A stretch of DNA of 64,000 nt from Pseudomonas izuensis (GTDB lineage Bacteria > Pseudomonadota > Gammaproteobacteria > Pseudomonadales > Pseudomonadaceae): NCBI RefSeq assembly GCF_009861505.1, contig NZ_WTFT01000009.1, positions 197,751 to 261,750 of the forward strand, read 5' to 3'. The notes under the pieces were generated by a model. That model worked only from the letters and a program-made list of their open reading frames with translations, searched no databases and was not told the DNA's origin. Below, piece by piece: positions 26,574 through 35,058 of this stretch (its first letter is position 1; the number at the start of each line of letters is the position of its first letter). Made by a program: the position numbers and the translations under genes.

Positions 26574-26959
26574 CAGGGTGCCTTGGCGCTAAGCTGTACC
26601 GGCTGAGTCTCGATTAGCTCCCTAGACAAAATCATGTCCTTTGTCGTGGCTACGTACTTCTGGAAGTGAGCAGATGCGATATGGCTACGATAGGCCGCAT
26701 CATTTGCGTAAATCTCAAAGAAATGAAGACGATTCGGATGGTCTTTTTCGGCAACACAATAGATCGATAAAACGCCCGGTTCCAGACGCACTGAATCGGC
26801 CATTTCCTCTTTGACAGCTGCTTGATAAGCGTCCAGTTGAGCAGGGTCGATAACAATCTGTGCGATCCGCACAACTTTGTCACTTGGCTCAGCACCATAG
26901 GCTGTCTGCCCTAACAGGCATGACAGTGCAAACACACCTAGAAAGGCTGACATCCGCAT
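26573..26959 (-). CDS. Exported ABM-type (quinol monooxygenase-like) protein
   Basis: A 128-residue protein with a clear signal peptide (MSAFLGVFALSCLLGQTAYGA) and an antibiotic-biosynthesis-monooxygenase (YgiN-like) dimeric alpha/beta-barrel domain (RIAQIVIDPAQLDAYQAAVKEE, EPGVLSIYCVAEKDHPNRLHFFEIYAND, HFQKYV). Such proteins usually act in the cytoplasm on quinols or polyketides without cofactor. AGGAG precedes the ATG. It is first gene of the operon with the MFS pump and DUF1330 protein. Confidence 0.85.
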   Translation of the reverse strand: MRMSAFLGVFALSCLLGQTAYGAEPSDKVVRIAQIVIDPAQLDAYQAAVKEEMADSVRLEPGVLSIYCVAEKDHPNRLHFFEIYANDAAYRSHIASAHFQKYVATTKDMILSRELIETQPVQLSAKAP

Positions 26960-27064
26960 TCAATTCACTCCTGTTCAAGATTGACGCCAAGGATTCTACA
27001 GCGTCAGCCCTTAAGGCATTCATGAGCGCAGCAGATAACTATTATCAAATGACTACCTCAGGTA

Positions 27065-27772
27065 TCAGCTCCTTCCCGCAAAGACTTCCTTGAATACGGG
27101 CATCGCAGAGAACACATTTGGCCAGCCTGCGTGAAACGCCAACTGATTAAGCACTTCCGAAGCTTGCTGCTTTGTAAGTCCATTATCCAATGCACGATTG
27201 AGGTGGTATGGAATCTGTGCGACCTGACCCGCTGCTACCAAGGCGGTTACTGTTACGAGACTTCGATCACGCGGGGCCAGTCCCGGTCGAAGCCATAGAT
27301 TGCGGAACAGATAGTCTGTCGTGTTCTGTACGACGCCTGGAGCAACCTCACCGAAATTGGCAGCCACAGTCGTAGCGCGCTTTTTCTCACCCTCCTCATC
27401 AAGTGGGAGCAACGCATCATGGATAGATGGCAGAGCCTCTTGCTTGACGCCATTGCGGCTAAACACTTCCTTCGTAGGCAGGATCGCCGCTAGTGCATTG
27501 CCCCAGCCTGCGTAAAACGCCAGATGCGTAATGATTTCCGAGATTTCGGCTGGCTTCACCCCGTGCTTCAGAGCCGCCTCCAACGTGGTGCTGAGCTGAA
27601 CGGACTGACTGCGTGCAATGACCACGGCAAGGGTCACGACGCTACGGTCCCGGGCGGAAAGCTCCACGCGATCCCAAAGTTCACCCTGTACAACACATTC
27701 ATTGAAGTGACGCAGCGCCGGCGATACGGCATCGACATCTTGCGAAGTCGGTACAACGGACGTACCAGTCAT
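27065..27772 (-). CDS. Carboxymuconolactone decarboxylase-family protein, cytoplasmic copy
   Basis: A 235-residue protein with two CMD/AhpD-fold repeats (LSARDRSVVTLAVVIARSQ..HLAFYAGWGNALAA and LAPRDRSLVTVTALVAAGQ..QLAFHAGWPNVFSA). The AhpD catalytic CxxC pair is absent, so a peroxidase role is unlikely. I choose ATG 27772 (MTGTSVV) because GGAG lies 8 bases upstream; earlier ATGs at 27835 and 27871 lie in or next to the cupin gene without a ribosome-binding site. It follows the cupin gene in one operon. A paralogous lipoprotein version is at 31682-32473. Confidence 0.88.
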   Translation of the reverse strand: MTGTSVVPTSQDVDAVSPALRHFNECVVQGELWDRVELSARDRSVVTLAVVIARSQSVQLSTTLEAALKHGVKPAEISEIITHLAFYAGWGNALAAILPTKEVFSRNGVKQEALPSIHDALLPLDEEGEKKRATTVAANFGEVAPGVVQNTTDYLFRNLWLRPGLAPRDRSLVTVTALVAAGQVAQIPYHLNRALDNGLTKQQASEVLNQLAFHAGWPNVFSAMPVFKEVFAGRS

Positions 27773-27818
27773 GAGTTGTTCTCCAGAGACGGTGGTGGAT
27801 AGAAATAGTTGAGGCTGA

Positions 27819-28247
27819 TCAATGGCTGTGTTCATGCGACGCAGACGTAGGGCCGACGTTGTATTCCTCATCCGTCACCTTTTCCATCCACACCACGGCT
27901 ACGCCATTCAGCGCTTCTTGAACAGCGATGTGAGTCATCGAGGTGGTGGCCGATGCGCCGTGCCAGTGCTTATGCCCTGGCGGGCACCAAATGACGTCAC
28001 CTGCGCGGATCTCCACAATCGGTTCGCCTTCACATTGGGTCCAACCACAACCAGCGGTGACAATGAGGGTCTGGCCCAAGGGATGGGTGTGCCATGCGGA
28101 GCGGGCACCTGGCTCAAACGTGACACTGGCTACAGAAACCCGTGCAGGTTCTGGAGGGAAATTCAGAGGATCAATTCGCACAGTGCCCGTGAAGTAAGCT
28201 TCTGGGCCTTTTGCCGAAGCCTGCGAGCCAACACGTTTCAGTTCCAT
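27819..28247 (-). CDS. Metal-binding cupin, (R)-hydroxynitrile-lyase-like, cytoplasmic copy
   Basis: A 142-residue single-domain cupin. The N-terminus [26 protein letters not shown] and the metal ligands His53, His55, Gln59 and His94 (HTHPLGQ, GHKHWHG) match my memory of the Mn-dependent cupin hydroxynitrile lyase from Granulicella (GtHNL), with the same numbering. The natural role of this family is unknown; lyase activity may be incidental. GAGGAG precedes ATG 28247. It is divergent from a LysR gene at 28404 and upstream of the CMD gene. Confidence 0.88.
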   Translation of the reverse strand: MELKRVGSQASAKGPEAYFTGTVRIDPLNFPPEPARVSVASVTFEPGARSAWHTHPLGQTLIVTAGCGWTQCEGEPIVEIRAGDVIWCPPGHKHWHGASATTSMTHIAVQEALNGVAVVWMEKVTDEEYNVGPTSASHEHSH

Positions 28248-28403
28248 ATTTGTTTCTCCTCAATCAGTAAAGTCATTGGAAGGTGGGCTGGAAGCCAGCT
28301 ACGAGTTATCCAGCAAACAACTCAGCTATGGACTTACTTTAAGAGCATTCGATACCTATGATTAGATGGCAAAATCGGCATGCACTTATGCTAAGGAGCA
28401 TCA

Positions 28404-29309
28404 ATGCGAGAAAATCTGAATGATCTCTTGGCCTTTCTGACCGTAGCACGTGAGCGAAACTTCACCCGTGCAGCAGCCCAACTGGGTGTTTCACAATCGG
28501 CACTGAGTCGAACCATCAGCGCTCTGGAAGCCCGAATGGGATTACGGCTCCTGACGCGCACTACGCGTAGCGTTTCACCCACTGAAGCAGGACGGAGAGT
28601 CCTCGCGGCAATCACTCCGCGCTTCGAAGAAATCGACGCAGAATTGGAAGCGCTAAGCGACCTGCGAGACCGGCCAACCGGCACTGTCCGGATCACCACC
28701 ACTGACTACGCCACACAGACTTACGTCTGGCCACGCCTCAAGTCGCTGTTGCACGAGTACCCGGACATCCGGGTTGAGCTGATCAATGATTACGGGCTTT
28801 CGAACATCGTTGAGAAAAGCTACGACATCGGTATTCGACTAGGGGATCAAGTCGAGAAAGACATGATCGCAGCACGTATCAGTCCAGACCTCACCATGGC
28901 TATTGTTGGGGCGCCCGGTTATCTGAGCGAACGCGGTCCCTGCGTCACCCCCCAAGATCTGGTCCATCACAACTGCATCAATCTACGCTTGCCAACGCGG
29001 GACTCGCTAATGCTCTGGGAACTGAGCAAAGGAGGCCGGGAGTTGCAGGTTCGGGTCGATGGGCAATGGGTTTTCAACAGCACTTACCAAATGCTTGAAG
29101 CTGCACTTGAAGGATTCGGTCTGGCGTACCTGCCGTTGGAACTTGCGAAATCCTACGTCAATGCAGGTAGGCTCGTATGTGTGCTGGAGGACTGGTTTCC
29201 GACCTATCCTGGGTATCACCTTTTTTACCCCAGTAGGCGGCAGGTATCACAAGCGGTTTCCCTAGTCGTGCAGGCGTTGAAGGCCATAGACACAACAATT
29301 CAGAATTGA
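28404..29309 (+). CDS. LysR-family regulator (second of three)
   Basis: A 301-residue LysR protein: HTH at 15-60 (FTRAAAQLGVSQSALSRTISALEARMGLRLLTRTTRSVSPTEAGR split over its length) and a CrgA-like effector domain (SYDIGIRLGDQVEKDMIAARISPDLTMAIVGAP). It is divergent from the cupin-CMD operon with a 156-base gap, the classic arrangement for a LysR activator of the neighbouring operon. It is paralogous to the regulators at 23330 and 29802. Confidence 0.93.
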   Translation: MRENLNDLLAFLTVARERNFTRAAAQLGVSQSALSRTISALEARMGLRLLTRTTRSVSPTEAGRRVLAAITPRFEEIDAELEALSDLRDRPTGTVRITTTDYATQTYVWPRLKSLLHEYPDIRVELINDYGLSNIVEKSYDIGIRLGDQVEKDMIAARISPDLTMAIVGAPGYLSERGPCVTPQDLVHHNCINLRLPTRDSLMLWELSKGGRELQVRVDGQWVFNSTYQMLEAALEGFGLAYLPLELAKSYVNAGRLVCVLEDWFPTYPGYHLFYPSRRQVSQAVSLVVQALKAIDTTIQN

Positions 29310-29801
29310 AGAGCCGACATCATGACCGCGCTCTCTGAATACGGGGCTTAAGAGAATAATTAACGCCACAGCGACTATTGCTGAGTAGCACTCATAACTG
29401 CATTCAGTATTTGAGCATTATCGGCAGATTCACCTTCGCATAGGCTCAACAGTTACAGACGCATTGGCTGACCCACTCCCACGCAGACCGAAGCAACGAC
29501 TCCTGGAAAAGCAATTTGACATCTACCCCCAGCATTCGCGCGACGAATCCAGTGTCCGATTAATGAAACAGGCACACTCTGTCTTTGCATCAGAAGTCGA
29601 AAGTGCCGGAGAGCCTCAAGTCAAAGCAATTCAGTTTTCGATGCAGCTGTTGGCGCGGTACTCATGGACATATCGGAGGCTTCGTAATCTTTCATCGCAA
29701 GCGCGCGGTCATTACATTCAGCCTCAGCGTCCATACTCACCCACATGCCCACCCAACTCAGCGATAAACAATTATGAGCCATCGTGCCTACGGAGCCGTC
29801 A
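29310..29801 (+). other. Non-coding stretch between two LysR genes
   Basis: About 490 bases. Short frames such as 29464-29820 have no ribosome-binding site or recognisable protein pattern and run into the next gene out of frame. It may hold the promoter of the third LysR gene. I see no repeat, RNA gene or convincing terminator. Confidence 0.5.
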
Positions 29802-30716
29802 ATGCAACTCAGCCGTGTGAATTTGGCAGACATTGTTTACTTCCTTGCCATTGCTCGACATAGCAGTTTCAGCCGCGCGAGCATTGATGTGGGTATCAGT
29901 GCGTCCGCACTGAGTCATGCCATGAAAGGACTGGAAGCAAGGCTTGGAGTCCGACTCTTCAACCGGACCACTCGGAGCGTGACGCTGACGGCGGCGGGAG
30001 AGGAATTACAAGGTTTGGTCAGTGCGCCAGTCAACGACATCGGCCAGGCGTTGGAGACTCTAAATCGTCTACGTGACGAGCCTGCTGGCCGTATTCGCCT
30101 GAACGTTCTGAGCGATGGTGCAAAATTGCTGCTGGGACCTGTACTACCGGTCTTCGTTGAGCGTTATCCGAACATCGAAATCGACCTCACGGTGACCAAC
30201 AAAATGATCGATGTGATTGGAGACGGCCATGACGCTGGTATTCGATTCGGCGGAACTGTTCCGACCGACATGATTGCTCAACGATTGTCTCCCGATATTC
30301 GCTGGTCAGTAGTAGGTACGCCAAACTATTTTGAACGCTTCGGAACCCCGGCCCACCCAACAGACTTGATGCATCATCGCTGCCTTCGCGTGCGCTTGGG
30401 AAACGCCCGGATCTATCATTGGCAGTTTGCAAAAGATGACCAGATTCTGGAGATAGATGTTCCTGGCACAATCACACTGGATGAGTCGCGAGTCGGGATT
30501 TCCTTAGCGACTCACGGAGCGGGTTTAATGTATGTACCTGCTGCAATTATTGCTCCCCAAATTGCAGAGGGGACGTTGTGCGAAGTGTTAGCAGATTGGT
30601 CGCATGTTGATCCAGGATTCCACCTCTACTACTCAAGCTTCAGGCAACTCCCTGTTGGACTCCGTTTGCTGATTGAGTTGATCCGAGAAATGCAACCGAT
30701 GGGCCCGCTCCCCTGA
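29802..30716 (+). CDS. LysR-family regulator (third of three)
   Basis: A 304-residue LysR protein from ATG 29802 (MQLSRVNLADIVYF), with GGAG upstream; an ATG at 29784 is less likely. HTH (FSRASIDVGISASALSHAMKGLEARLGVRLFNRTTRSVTLTAAG split over its length), then an effector domain (GHDAGIRFGGTVPTDMIAQRLSPDIRWSVVG). It is more diverged from the other two than they are from each other. It converges on the SDR gene. Confidence 0.92.
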   Translation: MQLSRVNLADIVYFLAIARHSSFSRASIDVGISASALSHAMKGLEARLGVRLFNRTTRSVTLTAAGEELQGLVSAPVNDIGQALETLNRLRDEPAGRIRLNVLSDGAKLLLGPVLPVFVERYPNIEIDLTVTNKMIDVIGDGHDAGIRFGGTVPTDMIAQRLSPDIRWSVVGTPNYFERFGTPAHPTDLMHHRCLRVRLGNARIYHWQFAKDDQILEIDVPGTITLDESRVGISLATHGAGLMYVPAAIIAPQIAEGTLCEVLADWSHVDPGFHLYYSSFRQLPVGLRLLIELIREMQPMGPLP

Positions 30717-30776
30717 GCCTAGCGCAGGCCCCTTAGCCCCCCCCCTTCAGAACTCGCGTCCATGAACAGGCTTCAG

Positions 30777-31553
30777 TCAGCCTACGGTGTAACCACCATC
30801 AATGGCCAATGATTGGCCTATGACAAAACTCGATCCTGGGCTGCACAACCACAGCACAGCATCGGCTACCTCGCTAGCTTCACCCAAACGCCCGATGGGT
30901 TGAAGCTTCATGAGTTCCGCCATTGCTTCAGGCTGGGTTTCAAGCATCGTTGAAACCATTGGCGTGTTAATGATCCCCGGGCACACCGCATTGATACGGA
31001 TACCTCGTGCGGCATATTCCAACGCCGCGCTCTTGGTCATGCCCAAAACGCCGTGTTTGCCTGCGTGATAAGCCGAACGCCCGCCAATTCCTACCAGCCC
31101 GCCGAGCGAGGAACAATTCACGATGGCGCCACCAGTTTCTTGTTTGCGCATTTGAAGCAACTCGTACTTCATGCAGCTCCAGACACCGCGCATGTTCACA
31201 GCATTAACCGCATCAAACTCCTCCCCGCTTGCATCAGCTACTTCTGCAACAGGAGACTGGATACCTGCGTTATTGAATGCAAAATCCAACCGACCGTAGG
31301 CAGCGACTGCATGTTCCACCATGGTCTTGACCTGAAGCTCATTGGCGACATCACAGCGAATTGCCATGGCATCGAAGCCCTCAGCGACCAGGGCGCGTGC
31401 TTCATTGACAGCAGCCTCCTCATTGAGGTCAGCCAATATTACTTTGGCACCTGCGACCGCGAAGGCTCTGGCAGTCGCTAATCCCATACCAGATGCGGCT
31501 CCAGTAACAAGAGCAACTTTGTTGGGGAAGGCGTAAGTGACAGATGAGTTCAT
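30777..31553 (-). CDS. Short-chain dehydrogenase/reductase
   Basis: A 258-residue classical SDR. NAD(P)-binding TGAASGMGLA, structural NNAG, catalytic Ser in NCSSLGG and YHAGK (Tyr-x3-Lys). An acidic Asp after the second strand (VILADLN) suggests NAD(H) preference. It would oxidise or reduce an alcohol/ketone of unknown identity. It lies 128 bases downstream of the exported CMD gene on the same strand, possibly the same transcript. Confidence 0.92.
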   Translation of the reverse strand: MNSSVTYAFPNKVALVTGAASGMGLATARAFAVAGAKVILADLNEEAAVNEARALVAEGFDAMAIRCDVANELQVKTMVEHAVAAYGRLDFAFNNAGIQSPVAEVADASGEEFDAVNAVNMRGVWSCMKYELLQMRKQETGGAIVNCSSLGGLVGIGGRSAYHAGKHGVLGMTKSAALEYAARGIRINAVCPGIINTPMVSTMLETQPEAMAELMKLQPIGRLGEASEVADAVLWLCSPGSSFVIGQSLAIDGGYTVG

Positions 31554-31681
31554 TTTGAAGACAGCCTTAAATGGGGAAAGTAAGCGCTAACCTCTAACGT
31601 CAAGCGGCCGGAGCTTGACCGGATGTATCCAGCCACCAGCTACTGACAATCAGGTTCAGCAAAAGAGTTGAGCGTTTGCCT

Positions 31682-32473
31682 CTAAGTCTTCTGGCGTTTA
31701 ACAAAGACTTCGTTAAACACTGGGACTGCTGAAAAAGCGTTAGGCCAGCCAGCGTAGAAAGCGAGCTGGGTCAGCATTTCAGACGCCTCTATTTGCGTCA
31801 GCCCATTGTCCATAGCGCGGTTAAGGTGATAACCAACCTGTCCAGTCTGCCCGTTGGCAACCAGCGAGCTGACGGTGATCAAACTTCGGTCTCTTGGGGC
31901 AAGGCCAGGGCGCAGCCACAAATCGCGAAACAGCGCAGAGGTGGTGTACTGAACCAGACCGGGTGATACGGGCCCCACGATCTTGTCGACTTGAGCTACA
32001 CGTACTTTCTCAGTGGTCTCATCAAGGGCAAGCCGATTTGGCGACACAGGTGCCAGTTGATCAGGTCCAATGCCTCGTTTTAGGAACACTCCCTTGGCAA
32101 CCAAGATCGTGGCCGTGGCGTTACCCCATCCAGAGTAAAACGCAAGATGATTGATAGTTTCCGACAACTCCAGTGGCTTAACACCATTATCTAGGGCCCG
32201 GTTGAAGTGGTACGCCATCTCAACGGTTTGACCACGAGCAATTAGCACAGCCACAGTAACCAAGCTTCGGTCACGGGGGGACAATCCAGGACGTTTCCAT
32301 ATCTCACCGAGGAGCAACGAGTCCGTGCTTTGAGCGAGTGCAGGTGATACCGCTCGTGCATCGTCAGGGGTTGGGACCGACGGTGTCCCTGAGGTTATGG
32401 AATTCCTATCAGGAGTTGCGCAGGCGGCCAGAGATAACGACAGTAGTGTGAGGACAAGCTTACGAATAGTCAT
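31682..32473 (-). CDS. Carboxymuconolactone decarboxylase-family lipoprotein
   Basis: A 263-residue, two-repeat CMD protein paralogous to 27065-27772 (LSPRDRSLVTVAVLIARGQ..HLAFYSGWGNATAT; LAPRDRSLITVSSLVANGQ..QLAFYAGWPNAFSA). Its N-terminus is a lipoprotein signal (LVLTLLSLSLAAC, lipobox LAAC), so the protein should be anchored at a periplasmic membrane face, unusual for this family. It overlaps the upstream exported cupin by 4 nt, so the two are made together. Confidence 0.88.
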   Translation of the reverse strand: MTIRKLVLTLLSLSLAACATPDRNSITSGTPSVPTPDDARAVSPALAQSTDSLLLGEIWKRPGLSPRDRSLVTVAVLIARGQTVEMAYHFNRALDNGVKPLELSETINHLAFYSGWGNATATILVAKGVFLKRGIGPDQLAPVSPNRLALDETTEKVRVAQVDKIVGPVSPGLVQYTTSALFRDLWLRPGLAPRDRSLITVSSLVANGQTGQVGYHLNRAMDNGLTQIEASEMLTQLAFYAGWPNAFSAVPVFNEVFVKRQKT

Positions 32474-32958
32474 CGTGCAGCCTCGTACTGCGCATCTGTG
32501 ACAGGCTCAAGCCACTCGACGTTTTTGCCGTCTAGAGTTTCCTGAATCGCCATATGCGTCATGCCAGTAGTAGCCGTCGCACCATGCCAATGTTTAACCC
32601 CAGGAGGCGTCCAAATCACGTCGCCCGGCTTGATAATTTGCTTGTCACCACCAGCTTGCTGAATCCAGCCCATACCTGCTGTAACCACCAGAGTCTGGCC
32701 TAGCGGATGCGTGTGCCACATGGAACGGGCGTTTGGTTGGAACGTCACATAACCCGCAGAAACTCGCGAAGGGGCACGCGCTGGAAACAAAGGATCAATA
32801 CGGGCGCTGCCTGTGAAATTGGAGGGGGCGCCAATGAGCGAGGCCTGCTCACCATTCCTGACGATGCTCATTGTCGCTTCGCTGTCTGCCGCCGTAGCGG
32901 TAAGAGGCCCCCCAAGCGTTGAGGCGATCGCGAATAAAGCTGCGAGTGTTCTCATCAT
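32470..32958 (-). CDS. Exported cupin (hydroxynitrile-lyase-like), periplasmic copy
   Basis: A 162-residue protein from the ATG pair at 32958/32955, with AGGAG upstream; the frame extends to 32988 without a site. A signal peptide ([21 protein letters not shown]) precedes a cupin domain with the same metal ligands as the 27819 protein ([15 protein letters not shown]) and the same ending ([12 protein letters not shown]). It is the secreted counterpart of that cytoplasmic cupin and is coupled to a CMD lipoprotein. Confidence 0.87.
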   Translation of the reverse strand: MMRTLAALFAIASTLGGPLTATAADSEATMSIVRNGEQASLIGAPSNFTGSARIDPLFPARAPSRVSAGYVTFQPNARSMWHTHPLGQTLVVTAGMGWIQQAGGDKQIIKPGDVIWTPPGVKHWHGATATTGMTHMAIQETLDGKNVEWLEPVTDAQYEAAR

Positions 32959-33351
32959 TAAGCTCCTGCCTGCGAATCGGGTCAGCACTCAACTTAGTCT
33001 ATGAGCGACACAGCGACTACCACCCCTTCGTCTCACGAAGTTATGAGCGACATTCATCAATACAGCTGTTTTGGTTCGAAAATCAACGCCACGCTCTTTG
33101 ATGAATGCTGCTCAACAGTTCGTCCTTGTTTTCACCATATTACGGGAGTGATTACTGAGTTAGCGTGAACGGCGTTACCACCTAAAAAACCTAATCACTT
33201 ATCTCCAATGTGCTACTGCGACTGCTCTGGACACCTTCAGAAGCAGCGATGCGGAGACGCTTTGGCGTTTCCGCAGACTGTCTCTGCCAAGAGAAAAGCT
33301 CTTATGTAGCCATGCAGATAGCGAGCATCGGCGCAGGCTGAAGGAGCCCTT
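32959..33351. other. Divergent regulatory region
   Basis: About 390 bases between the exported cupin (minus) and the DUF2255 gene (plus). No supported gene. ATGAGCGACA occurs twice (33000-33009 and 33042-33051), a possible regulator-binding direct repeat for a LysR protein; this is suggestive only. Confidence 0.4.
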
Positions 33352-33747
33352 ATGAACTGGGAAAAATCAGAACTGGAAAAAATCATCAAGGCCGACGATC
33401 TACACATAGCCCCTTTTCGATTTGACGGGCGAACTTACGGCACACCTACCTGGATCTGGTGTGTCGAGGTCGATGGAAGTCTATATGTGCGCGCCTACAA
33501 CGGTGTCCAGTCGAGCTGGTATCAGGCAGCAACGGAACGCAAGACGGGACAGATTGTTGTTATGGGAATCGCATGTCCGGTGCAATTCGAGACCGTCGAA
33601 GCATCGTTGAATGGCCGTGTAGATGACGCATATCGGGCCAAATACGCAGCCAGCCGATACCTGTCCTCAATGATCAGCGAACGCGCTAAAGCGACGACGT
33701 TACGTCTTTTACCGTTGAACAAAGGTTTTAGATTTCCCCATGAGTGA
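33352..33747 (+). CDS. DUF2255-family protein
   Basis: A 131-residue cytoplasmic protein with the DUF2255 pattern (IAPFRFDGRTYGTPTWIWCVEVDGSLYVRAYNGVQSSWYQAA split across it), related in look to flavin-reductase-like beta-barrels. Function is not established. AAGGAGCC precedes the ATG. Its end overlaps the start of the Bcr/CflA pump by 8 nt, so they form an operon. Confidence 0.85.
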   Translation: MNWEKSELEKIIKADDLHIAPFRFDGRTYGTPTWIWCVEVDGSLYVRAYNGVQSSWYQAATERKTGQIVVMGIACPVQFETVEASLNGRVDDAYRAKYAASRYLSSMISERAKATTLRLLPLNKGFRFPHE

Positions 33748-34990
33748 ATTGGACATTTCATCCCAACCGAAAGACAACCTTCGCCTGAATGATCAAGCTC
33801 AGGATCATGGCCTGAGGATCCTGCTCATCCTGAGCATGTTGATGGCGTTTGCCTCCATTTCGACTGACCTGTACCTACCCGCAATGCCTATGATGGCGGC
33901 AGCCCTCCATGTCAGCGGAGGAACGCTGGAGTTAACTGTCACCGGCTACCTCATCGGCTTCAGCACCGGACAATTGGTTTGGGGGCCGGTCAGTGACCGA
34001 TTCGGTCGCAAGCTGCCGGTTGCCGTCGGGTTGGTGCTGTTCATCATCGGTTCGGCAGGATGTGCTTTGGCAACTGACGGCACGCAGATCATCACTTGGC
34101 GTGTAGTACAGGCACTAGGAGCTTGCGCCAACGTAGTGCTGGCACGCGCCATGGTTCGGGATCTTTACCAGGGCCGCAAAGCGGCCCAGAAGATGTCCAC
34201 GCTGATGACAATCATGGCCATCGCCCCCCTCGCGGGCCCGACTGTAGGTGGACAAATTCTGAGGTTGGGATCGTGGCAAGCCATTTTCTGGGTACTGGTG
34301 CTGATCGCCGTCGCAACCTTGATCAGCTTGGTGATGCTCCCTGAAACGTTGCCCCACAGCCGTCGAAGTGCCGCATCCCTGAAGGAGATCATCGCGAGAT
34401 ACGGCAGATTCTTTGGCGACCGTCGCTTTGTTGGCTACACGGCAGCAGGAGCATTCTTCTACGCGGGAACGTTCGCCTACATCGCAGCATCCCCATTTGC
34501 ATACATCACCTATCACCACGTTTCGCCGCAGATATACGGAGTGCTTTTTGCGGCGGGGATCATCGGAATGATGGTCACTGCACAGGTCAATGCCAGGCTG
34601 CTCGACCGTTATGACACACAAACGATGATGATGGTGGGCGCACTAATGTCAGCGTGTGCGGGGTTGTTGCTAGCGCTCGATACTTGGTCCGACTGGGGCG
34701 GATTAGCTTTGATGATTTTCTCGTGCCTGTTATTCGTCGCAGCCACAGGTCTCGTATTGGCAAACTCAATCGCTGGAGCGTTGAATCGCTTTCCACAATC
34801 GAGTGGGTCGGCTTCAGCTCTCGTGGGCTTCCTTCAGTACGGCTCAGCCATGATTGGATCGGCCATGGTCGCCATCTTCGCAGATGACACTCCATGGCCT
34901 TTGGGTGCTGTACTTGCCGCGTGCGGGGTCGGCTGTGCTCTATGTGCATTCTGGGTACGGCGCATGGAGAATGCGACGCTACCTGAGTAA
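33740..34990 (+). CDS. Bcr/CflA-family MFS multidrug exporter
   Basis: A 416-residue, 12-helix drug/H+ antiporter. Bcr/CflA hallmarks: STDLYLPAMPMMAAAL in TM1, GQLVWGPVSDRFGRKLP in the 2-3 loop, and VVQALGACANVVLARAMVRDLY in TM4. Substrates in this family include bicyclomycin and chloramphenicol; here unknown. It is translationally coupled to the DUF2255 gene and converges on the RND operon. Confidence 0.92.
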   Translation: MSELDISSQPKDNLRLNDQAQDHGLRILLILSMLMAFASISTDLYLPAMPMMAAALHVSGGTLELTVTGYLIGFSTGQLVWGPVSDRFGRKLPVAVGLVLFIIGSAGCALATDGTQIITWRVVQALGACANVVLARAMVRDLYQGRKAAQKMSTLMTIMAIAPLAGPTVGGQILRLGSWQAIFWVLVLIAVATLISLVMLPETLPHSRRSAASLKEIIARYGRFFGDRRFVGYTAAGAFFYAGTFAYIAASPFAYITYHHVSPQIYGVLFAAGIIGMMVTAQVNARLLDRYDTQTMMMVGALMSACAGLLLALDTWSDWGGLALMIFSCLLFVAATGLVLANSIAGALNRFPQSSGSASALVGFLQYGSAMIGSAMVAIFADDTPWPLGAVLAACGVGCALCAFWVRRMENATLPE

Positions 34991-35003
34991 TCTTTGGTTC
35001 TTG

Positions 35004-35041
35004 CCGAGGTTGAATAGCAGGACATTGGTGTTCAACCTCGG
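35004..35041. terminator. Inverted repeat between convergent operons
   Basis: An 11-bp perfect stem (CCGAGGTTGAA, 35004-35014, and its inverse at 35031-35041) with a 16-base loop, between the MFS gene and the convergent outer-membrane factor gene. No T-run follows, so it is at best a weak bidirectional terminator. Confidence 0.5.
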
Positions 35042-35058
35042 GGCTTAGTCGATAAGGG

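Noticed and set aside
29464..29820. 118-codon frame between two LysR genes
   Set aside because: No ribosome-binding site, low-complexity sequence and it overruns the LysR start.
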